Origin: CAIXSC01 sp046349915
GTDB taxonomy: Bacteria > Planctomycetota > Planctomycetia > Pirellulales > Pirellulaceae
Direction: 5' to 3'
NCBI GenBank assembly: GCA_046349915.1
Contig: JAXMBL010000008.1
Location: forward strand, 434,001 to 498,000
DNA length: 64,000 nt
Within the stretch, counting starts at the first letter, position 1. Every line of letters begins with the position of its first letter. The notes beneath the pieces are model-generated. The model saw nothing but the letters and a program-made list of their open reading frames with translations, did not search any database and had not been told where the DNA came from. Positions 8,201 through 14,146 of the stretch are shown here, piece after piece. Both the position numbers and the translations under genes were made by a program.

Positions 8201-9922
8201 ATCGTCGTGACTCAACCCACCCACGGCTCGCTGATGTTCAATTCGGACGGTTCGTTCACTTACTCGCCGACGACAGGATATGTCGGCAGCGATAGCTTCA
8301 CGTACAAGGCGAACGATGGCTCGAACGATAGCGGAGTGGTGACGGCAACGATCACGGTGATCGCTACGAATACAGCCCCCGTGGCAGTCAATGATTCCTA
8401 CTCGATCGCCTCCGGTTCGACGCTCACCGTGCCTCAAGCCACGGGAGTGCTGACGAACGACACGGATGTCGACGGCAACACGCTGACCGCGACGATCGTG
8501 AATAATCCGACCAATGGTTCGTTGACTCTCAATGCGAACGGCTCCTTCACCTACACGCCGAACAGCGGCTTTACAGGCGTCGATTCCTTCAACTATCGGG
8601 CTAGCGATGGGACGGCCACTTCCAATGTGGCGAGTGTTTCCATCAGCGTGACGGCGCCGGCGAACACCGCGCCCGTGGCCGTCGCGGACAGTTTCACGGC
8701 CACCGCCGGTCAAACGTTGACCATCGCCGCGAGCGGCGTCTTGGCGAACGATACCGATGCGAATGGCAACACGTTGACCGCCGTGCTGGTAACCGCCCCG
8801 ACCAATGGTTCGTTGACGCTCAATACGAATGGCTCCTTTACCTACACGCCGAATTCTGGCTTTACGGGCAGTGATTCATTCTCCTACAAGGCGAACGATG
8901 GCACGGCGGATTCGGCGAATGCCACCGTCGCGATCACGGTTCAGCCCAGCACAGCGACCAACGATAACGGTGCAACTTCGATTACGATTTCAGGACCTAC
9001 TACCGGTATTCGCTCTGAAGATCTGACCTTCACGCTGGTCGCGGTCGGCTCGACGGCGACTCAAGTCACCTTCGATCTGGATTGGAATAATGACGGGACG
9101 ATCGACCAATCGGTGACTGGCGCGCCAACGGGCGTCTCGGTAACCCGCGCGTTCGGGACCGCCGGCGCCCAGACCTTCAAAGCAACGCTCAACGGCGGCA
9201 CGCTCTCGCAAACCAGCACCGTAACGCTGACCGACGTGGTTCGATCGGGGGCGACATTGACGGTGGGCGGCACCTCCGGTAACGATACCATCGTCGTCGG
9301 CCGTAATCGTCGCAACGATGTGGTCGTGCGCCTGAATGGCGTGGTCGTCGGCCAGTATCGCGGACTCTCGCATATCATCGTCCACGGCGGCGATGGCAAC
9401 GACGTCATCACGGCTGACAAATACCTGATGCAGCGAGTCTCGTTGCACGGCGGCGCTGGAAACGACACTTTAACGGGCGGTTTCCGCAACGACTTGCTTG
9501 ACGGCGGCGATGGGAACGACGTCCTGCGCGGCGGCTGGGGCAACGATGTGTTGGTAGGCGGAGCAGGCACGGACAATCTCCAAGGGGATTTCGGCGACGA
9601 TGTGCTGATCGGCGGTACGGGCGCCGACTCGTTGAACGGCGGCTATGGATTCAATCTGCAGATCGCTGGCGCGACCGCCCACGACTCGAATGACGCCGCG
9701 TTGCTCTCCCTGTTGGCGACCTGGGGAGCGCCGGGGACGCTTTCGCGACGAGTCACCCGAGTATCCGCATCGACCACGCCAGTGACCGGTTCTTCGCTTA
9801 CGCCCAGCGATACGGCCGTCGATCGTATCGTCTCGCGAATGGCTTTTGATTGGATTCTCGCTTCGCAAAGCGATGCCGACTCCATAAACGCCAGACGTTG
9901 GTCCCGAGTGACACGAGTTTAG
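5225..9922 (+). CDS. Giant cadherin-like/RTX surface adhesin
   Basis: A 1565-residue secreted protein. Residues about 50-80 form a basic stretch followed by RRAFLESLETRRVLAS, the planctomycete N-terminal extracellular-protein motif also found in the 7,300-residue protein at the other end of the window. From about residue 80 there are 12 tandem repeats of about 97 residues of the VCBS/cadherin-like (tandem-95) type, each with VNDSY, GVLANDTDxxxxxLTAVLV, GTLTLNxxGSFTYTP and GSDSFTYKANDG. A PKD-like domain (VTFDLDWNNDGTIDQSV) follows near 1260-1330, then RTX-like calcium nonapeptides (GGDGNDV, GGAGNDTL, GGWGNDVL, GGTGADSL) near 1370-1480, and a hydrophilic tail. Role: calcium-stabilised cell-surface adhesion or matrix (family inference). 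The ATG at 5225 has no clear ribosome-binding site; the ATG at 5315 has GGAAGAGGTGG about 10 bases upstream and is a good alternative. Repeats 5-7 are almost identical in DNA. Confidence 0.88.
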   Translation: MAKFADVAPAGRSVSVNDSQRRFWKRWFEVMRSFFHWLMSKSNRVHSVKRSSPVKATALSKPATRKRRAFLESLETRRVLASAPVGNADSYAVFADTTLTIAAAAGVLANDTDEDNDTLTAVLSTGPSHGTLTLNSDGSLQYTPTAGYVGSDSFLYFANDGTQNSAATTVSLSIQLSNVAPTVVNDSYTSFQDSFLVIGSANGVLGNDSDINGDTLSATLVGSPSHGTITFNNDGSFNYTPTAGYVGADSFTYKANDGVLDSALATVSITLLELNNAPDAQNDSYTVSENGTLQVTAPDGVLANDTDADGDPMTAVVVSDPALGLLTLNPNGSFIYTPISDFTGTDTFTYVANDGTASSLIATVTITITAGNAAPLAVNDSFTAAANTALTIDAGSGVLANDTDGDSDPLTALLVSNPSHGTVTLNSNGSFTYTPTTGYSGSDSFTYKANDGADDSNTATVSITVSAPNVAPVAVNDSYSTPASTALTIAVGSGVLANDTDANSNPLTAVLVANPTNGTLTLNANGSFTYTPTTGFSGSDSFTYKANDGSLDSNTATVTITVLALNAAPVAVNDSYSTPASTTLTIAAGSGVLVNDTDANSNPLTAVLVANPTNGTLTLNANGSFTYTPTTGFSGSDSFTYKANDGSLDSNTATVTITVSALNAAPVAVNDSYSTPASTALTIAAGAGVLANDTDANSNPLTTVLVTNPTNGTLTLNANGSFTYTPNSGFTGVDGFTYKANDGTIDSNAAAVSITVTAANVAPVANVDSYAAFTATAVNISAAQGVLANDTDANGNTLNAVLVSGPTNGVLTLNPDGSFTYTSNAGFTGSDSFTYKASDGALESTNTLVSLTVVAPNVAPVGVTDSYGAVSGATLTVPASSGVLANDTDVNNDTLSASLITNVQHGVLTLNSDGSFTYTPTVGYAGADSFTYRANDGELNSSATTVNITVTSNPPTAVADSYTVFSNAVLTRTAAQGVLANDTDIDGNNLTAIVVTQPTHGSLMFNSDGSFTYSPTTGYVGSDSFTYKANDGSNDSGVVTATITVIATNTAPVAVNDSYSIASGSTLTVPQATGVLTNDTDVDGNTLTATIVNNPTNGSLTLNANGSFTYTPNSGFTGVDSFNYRASDGTATSNVASVSISVTAPANTAPVAVADSFTATAGQTLTIAASGVLANDTDANGNTLTAVLVTAPTNGSLTLNTNGSFTYTPNSGFTGSDSFSYKANDGTADSANATVAITVQPSTATNDNGATSITISGPTTGIRSEDLTFTLVAVGSTATQVTFDLDWNNDGTIDQSVTGAPTGVSVTRAFGTAGAQTFKATLNGGTLSQTSTVTLTDVVRSGATLTVGGTSGNDTIVVGRNRRNDVVVRLNGVVVGQYRGLSHIIVHGGDGNDVITADKYLMQRVSLHGGAGNDTLTGGFRNDLLDGGDGNDVLRGGWGNDVLVGGAGTDNLQGDFGDDVLIGGTGADSLNGGYGFNLQIAGATAHDSNDAALLSLLATWGAPGTLSRRVTRVSASTTPVTGSSLTPSDTAVDRIVSRMAFDWILASQSDADSINARRWSRVTRV

Positions 9923-9946
9923 TGCATTGTTACGTCAAGACACTGC

Positions 9947-9972
9947 GTACGAAGGACTTCCAGTCCGTCGTA
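9947..9972. repeat. 24-bp dispersed palindrome, variant
   Basis: Just after the adhesin stop codon: gtacgaaggact-tcc-agtccgtcgtac, one mismatch between the arms. In this position it could also act as a transcription terminator for the adhesin gene. Confidence 0.8.
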
Positions 9973-9975
9973 CAG

Positions 9976-10082
9976 TAGCCCGCTCGCTTCGCGAGCGGAA
10001 TAGCCGCGTGGCCTGCGAGCGCCCACCGCCGTCAGCCAAATCGCGTCGTAGGCAGGAGCGACGGACTAGAAGTCCGTCGTAC
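9976..10082 (+). repeat. Composite palindromic repeat, copy 3
   Basis: Same architecture and orientation as the two copies upstream of the adhesin gene: tagcccgctcgcttcgcgag start, GC-rich second half, gtcagccaaa linker and a terminal 24-bp palindrome (10059-10082). The adhesin gene is thus bracketed by direct copies of one repeat. Confidence 0.85.
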
Positions 10083-10201
10083 ATGGGACTTCACGGTTCT
10101 AGCCTTTAACAACTTCCGCCGGGTAGAATCGTGGGACCTTCACGACACCAACCGGCGTCGCCTCGCATCCCTTGCCTCTCTTCCCGCCTGGAACGTTGAT
10201 T

Positions 10202-11485
10202 ATGAGTGGTAGCTTGGTAGGAAGCCGCAGCCACGCGGCGACAAAACTGTTTTTGTGCCTGGTCGCGTTGCAGGCCGCGGGCTCGTCGGCCCGGTTTAGC
10301 CATGGACAAGATATAGTCGGACTCTATTTGACCTGGAAGCAAGATCCGCGCACGACCATGACCATCAATTGGGTCGACATTTACGCGGGTAGTCCTAAGA
10401 ATGTCTGGTACCGGCAAGTCGACTCGGAAGAATGGTCGTCCGCGGTGGCCGAGCAGACGACGGTTGGCCCCACCACCCTGCCCTTGCGGCGAGTCGAATT
10501 GACGGGGCTGACGCCAGAGACGACGTACGAGTTTGGAGTTGGCAAAGTACCCGCCAAGTCGACCGATGGCTGGCGGTTTCGCACGATGCCTAAGGACTTA
10601 CATCGCGTGGTGCGTTTCGTCTCAGGGGGAGACATGATGCACTCGCGAGCCATGGTGGATGCCATGAACAAACAAGTCGGTAAGCTCGACCCCGACTTCG
10701 CCCTCCTCGGCGGCGACTTAGCCTATGCGAACGGCGTCACCGGAACTCGCTGGATCGACTGGTTACAGTCTTGGATGACCTTGTGCGTTGGCAAGGATCG
10801 TCGGCTCATCCCCATGGTGCTGACCATTGGCAACCACGAGGTCAAAGGGGGCGCGAAAGGGGTCATTCCCGACGACGCTCCCTACTTCTACAGTCTCTTT
10901 TCGTTGCCGGAGAATCGCTCCTTCTACGCACTCGACTTTGGCGACTATCTCTCGCTCATGGTGCTCGACTCGGGACACACTCGCAAAGTTGCGGGGGAAC
11001 AAGCCGACTGGCTTGGCAAGGCACTCGCCATGCGTGCGCAACAAACCTTCGTCTTCCCTTGCTACCACTATCCCGCCTACGGCACCACGAAGGCGCCAAA
11101 GAATGGCACGCCGCTGGATGCCACGCGGGCCATCGAGATCCGCGAACATTGGGTGCCGCATTTTGAGCGATTCGGCGTGACGGCGGTCTTTGAAAATGAC
11201 CATCACAATTACAAGCGGACCGTTCCAATTCGCGAACACCAGCGAGACGATGCGAACGGGATCGTCTATGTAGGCGACGGCGCTTGGGGCGTGAAGACTC
11301 GCGAGGTGCCCAAGCCCGACGCTGCCTGGTGGCTGGCGAAAGCCGCTCCCAAGAATCACCTCTGGCACATCCAACTCCATCCCGACAAGACGGCTCGCTT
11401 GCAGGCCATCGATACCGAAGGCAAGGTATTTGATGAGCTGGAATTGAAGCGACCGCGTACGGCGCCAGCAGCCGACCAGCCATGA
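10202..11485 (+). CDS. Purple-acid-phosphatase-like metallophosphoesterase
   Basis: About 427 residues from the ATG at 10202; an upstream TTG at 10172 adds ten residues and is less likely. A signal peptide (TKLFLCLVALQAAGSSA) is followed by a fibronectin-III-like domain (LTWKQDPRTTMTINWV, LTGLTPETTYEF), as in purple acid phosphatases. The calcineurin-like core shows the metal-ligand blocks GGDMMH, LGGDLAYANG, TIGNHE, FPCYHYPAY and ENDHHNYKR, so the di-metal site appears intact, although DHHNY replaces the usual GHxH. Predicted to hydrolyse phosphomonoesters or phosphodiesters outside the cytoplasm. Its stop overlaps the start of the next gene in ATGA, so it heads a six-gene translationally coupled string that continues with the MoxR/vWA/propeller system. 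Whether it is functionally part of that system is inference. Confidence 0.88.
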   Translation: MSGSLVGSRSHAATKLFLCLVALQAAGSSARFSHGQDIVGLYLTWKQDPRTTMTINWVDIYAGSPKNVWYRQVDSEEWSSAVAEQTTVGPTTLPLRRVELTGLTPETTYEFGVGKVPAKSTDGWRFRTMPKDLHRVVRFVSGGDMMHSRAMVDAMNKQVGKLDPDFALLGGDLAYANGVTGTRWIDWLQSWMTLCVGKDRRLIPMVLTIGNHEVKGGAKGVIPDDAPYFYSLFSLPENRSFYALDFGDYLSLMVLDSGHTRKVAGEQADWLGKALAMRAQQTFVFPCYHYPAYGTTKAPKNGTPLDATRAIEIREHWVPHFERFGVTAVFENDHHNYKRTVPIREHQRDDANGIVYVGDGAWGVKTREVPKPDAAWWLAKAAPKNHLWHIQLHPDKTARLQAIDTEGKVFDELELKRPRTAPAADQP

Positions 11486-12201
11486 TCCAATCGTTTTTGT
11501 CCGAGTTGTTTGGTCAGGGAAAGGTGCGAGTGGAACTGCCGTCGGCGAGCGCAATTGACTCGTTGACTCGAGACTTCACAGCACAACGCTCGGTCGCCGC
11601 GGACGAACAGTTATGGAATCAATTGGTCGCCTTCGATCAGGTGAGGCGTTACGATTTTCCGGGCGAGGCGCCCGCATTGTTACGGGACGCCTCGTTATGG
11701 AGCGTCAACCAAATGCACCGGGCGTGCGTGGCGACTGTCCTGCGTGAACTCTCCGCCGAGTCGCTGTCGACGTTTCTCGCGACTCCATGTCCCGCGGGCG
11801 ATCCAACAGCCACGCACTACTCGGTCGATCTGGTGTTTCAGTTCCTGCCCGATCTCTGGCGGTTGGCTCGACGAGCATCGCCGGTCGACCCGCTGGTGAG
11901 CATCTTGCGTCAATGGGGCAGCCAATGGCCCCTCTCGTCGATCGGCATGTGCGACGAGCCGATCGTAAGCGACGACGGCCAGGTGACGCCGCGCCCCATG
12001 CCCGTGGACGCCGACTCGCTGCGAGTCATCCGTGAACACTCGGGTTTGCTACGCTGTTATGTGGATCGAGTGATCGCGCGTCGAGCGCAGGATCGTTTGG
12101 ATGACGCGTTCGTCTCCGCGGCAGTTCGCGTCGCTATCGCTGGTCACGAGTCGCGTTTTCCCGAGTTTGCAGGCCTTGTCGTTCCCCGGATCGTTCCATG
12201 A
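11482..12201 (+). CDS. Small companion protein of MoxR-vWA-propeller system
   Basis: A 239-residue protein with no recognisable catalytic motif, signal peptide or membrane segment. It looks mostly helical (TLRxLSAESLSTF-type helices, YSVDLVFQFLPDLWRLARRAS), with DAFVSAAVRVAIAGHESRFPEF near the C-terminus. Its start overlaps the phosphatase stop by 4 bases and its stop overlaps the MoxR start by 4 bases, so it is made together with them. In the ternary systems named MoxR-vWA-beta-propeller, a short dedicated protein (one of the bpX families) commonly precedes the ATPase; this gene occupies that position. I do not recognise the family from sequence, so assignment to a bpX class is by location only. 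Confidence 0.75.
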   Translation: MIQSFLSELFGQGKVRVELPSASAIDSLTRDFTAQRSVAADEQLWNQLVAFDQVRRYDFPGEAPALLRDASLWSVNQMHRACVATVLRELSAESLSTFLATPCPAGDPTATHYSVDLVFQFLPDLWRLARRASPVDPLVSILRQWGSQWPLSSIGMCDEPIVSDDGQVTPRPMPVDADSLRVIREHSGLLRCYVDRVIARRAQDRLDDAFVSAAVRVAIAGHESRFPEFAGLVVPRIVP

Positions 12202-13391
12202 ATGTTGATCAATCAGTATCGCTGGCCCTCGCTCGTCGCATGGGGACCGATGTTCTCGCGCCGCTGAAATCCGCATTTGTCGGCAAGGACGAAATCGTCG
12301 ACCTATTAGGCGTCTGTCTGGTCGCCGGCGAGAACTTGTTTCTGCTGGGCCCGCCAGGCACGGCGAAAACCGCGATCGTGCACGCACTAGGTCGAAGACT
12401 CGACGGTCGCGTGTTCGATTACTTGCTAACGCGATTCACCGAGCCGAACGAGCTCTTCGGGCCCTTTGACATTCGCAAGCTGCGCGAAGGCGAGCTGGTC
12501 ACGAACACGGAAGGGATGCTCCCCGAGGCGGACTTTGTCTTCCTGGATGAATTGCTGAATGCCAATAGCGCGATACTCAACAGTCTGCTGATGGTATTGC
12601 ATGAACGGGTGTTTCGGCGAGGCCGCGAAACTCGCTCGCTCCCCCTATTGATGACAGTGGGTGCTAGCAACCGCTTGCCGGAGGACGATGCTCTACAAGC
12701 TTTGTTTGATCGATTTTTGTTGCGAGTGAGATCGGACTGTGTGGCGGACGAGCAATTAGGGGAAGTACTCGACGCTGGTTGGAAACTCGATCGTCACAAA
12801 TTGCCGCTTCGCACTTCGATAACGATTGAAGAAGTTCGCACGGTCCGTCGGCTGGTGAATGAGGTGGACCTTACTCAGGCGCGACCAGCTTATCTAGAGT
12901 TGATTCGGCGGTTGCGGCGAGCGGGAATTACGATTTCGGACCGGCGAGCGGTCAAGTTGCAGCGAGTGGTTGCGGCGAGCGCGATTCTCTGCGGTCGCTT
13001 GCAGGCCAACGATTCGGACCTCTGGGTCGTAAGATACTCGTGGGAGACCGACGAGCAGCGCGAAGTGTTGGCGGGCATCGTCGGCGAATCGTTGGCCAAA
13101 TGCGACAACGAGACGCTCAAGACGAGTCACCCGCGCGCGAAGCAAAACGAGGGCCCCGATCCCGAAGAGTTGGCGGCCGAACTCGATGCGCTTCAGAGTC
13201 GCATCTCGGGAAATTCGTCCACTCCATCATCTGACGGTCCAGGCGAATCACTTGAATACCAGCAGGCGATCGCCCGCGAACGATTGGCCGCGCTTGCCGC
13301 TCGTAGCCAGTGGGTGCGACAGGACGCCTCGCGAGTCTTCCTTGAGCGTCAGATCGCCGACTTATGGCGAAAGCTGGGGATCGACTCATGA
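12198..13391 (+). CDS. MoxR-family AAA+ ATPase
   Basis: A 397-residue AAA+ protein of the MoxR/RavA clade. Walker A is GPPGTAKT (about residues 51-58), Walker B is FVFLDE (about 112-117), followed by LLNANSAILNSLLMVLHER, sensor 1 GASNRLPEDDALQALFDRF, and an all-helical lid. The N-terminal FVGKDEIVDLLGVCLVAGENLFLLG is typical of MoxR. The C-terminal 100 residues carry charged helices (ERLAALAARSQWVRQDAS) that probably contact partners. MoxR ATPases act as chaperone-like remodellers paired with von Willebrand A proteins; here the vWA partner is two genes downstream. Four-base overlaps with both neighbours imply fixed stoichiometry. It would be the energy-using switch of the proposed ternary conflict system. 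Confidence 0.93.
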   Translation: MNVDQSVSLALARRMGTDVLAPLKSAFVGKDEIVDLLGVCLVAGENLFLLGPPGTAKTAIVHALGRRLDGRVFDYLLTRFTEPNELFGPFDIRKLREGELVTNTEGMLPEADFVFLDELLNANSAILNSLLMVLHERVFRRGRETRSLPLLMTVGASNRLPEDDALQALFDRFLLRVRSDCVADEQLGEVLDAGWKLDRHKLPLRTSITIEEVRTVRRLVNEVDLTQARPAYLELIRRLRRAGITISDRRAVKLQRVVAASAILCGRLQANDSDLWVVRYSWETDEQREVLAGIVGESLAKCDNETLKTSHPRAKQNEGPDPEELAAELDALQSRISGNSSTPSSDGPGESLEYQQAIARERLAALAARSQWVRQDASRVFLERQIADLWRKLGIDS

Positions 13392-14146
13392 ATACCGCCT
13401 GGGCCGCCGTGGTCCCGCGAGCAGACGCGGCGGTGCTCACATCGCTGTGGCACGACGATTCGGTCGAAGTCTGTGAACTCGCGGAACTCATCTGGTTGCG
13501 CGGCGAACGGAACGCCGTATCCAGGGACGTCGACTCGCATGCTTGGCTGCGAACACTCCTGCCAGGATATCAAGTATTCGGCCGCGGCAACGCCAACGAA
13601 CTGACTCGCCCTGGCCAACGCATCCCCTGCGGCACGCTGCCTGAGGGCCAGTGGCGATCACTGCACGATTGGCTATCGCTTCGCTTACCCTGGAGCGACT
13701 CCCAGGGACAGGTCGCGCGAACGGCCTTGCGACTCGAACGAAACGACGTCGAGATCACGCCCAGCGTCCTGAGTCTCTCGCTGTCACACTGGCACGACTA
13801 CGCTCAAACGGCGCCTCGCTGGCGGCTCGAGTCGCTCGCCATGGTCGTCAATGGAAAGGGGCAAGTGTTATTGCGAGGCGATCCGCTGCCATCGTTACCT
13901 GGCATTGCTTGGACCGAACGGAGTGGCGTCTGCGTCCCAAGCGGCTGGTCTTGGCGACCAGCTCTTGATCCTCAAGTGTTACGACGAGCATTTCTTTTAG
14001 AGGAGGGAGATTGGGCCTTTCTCAGTATTCTCTCGTCAACATCTGCGGACTGCACTTGGTGGAAAGTGAGAGAATCCGATTGGGTGCGAGCGACTCGTGC
14101 GTCGATCCGAGCAACATGGGAGGCTTGGTGTGACGAAAACACGTAA
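13388..14146 (+). CDS. Companion protein between MoxR and vWA genes
   Basis: A 252-residue protein from the ATG at 13388, which overlaps the MoxR stop in ATGA; the frame extends 24 bases upstream but that start would lie deeper in the MoxR gene. No catalytic motif, signal or transmembrane segment is visible. The composition is tryptophan- and arginine-rich, with strands and helices alternating (VCELAELIWLRGE, QWRSLHDWLSLRLPW, SLSLSHWHDYAQTAPRWRLESLAMVV, WRPALDPQVLRRAFLLEEGDW). By location (between ATPase and vWA-propeller genes) it fits one of the bpX proteins of MoxR-vWA-propeller systems, but the number cannot be assigned by eye. Its last 17 bases overlap the next gene. Confidence 0.78.
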   Translation: MNTAWAAVVPRADAAVLTSLWHDDSVEVCELAELIWLRGERNAVSRDVDSHAWLRTLLPGYQVFGRGNANELTRPGQRIPCGTLPEGQWRSLHDWLSLRLPWSDSQGQVARTALRLERNDVEITPSVLSLSLSHWHDYAQTAPRWRLESLAMVVNGKGQVLLRGDPLPSLPGIAWTERSGVCVPSGWSWRPALDPQVLRRAFLLEEGDWAFLSILSSTSADCTWWKVRESDWVRATRASIRATWEAWCDENT

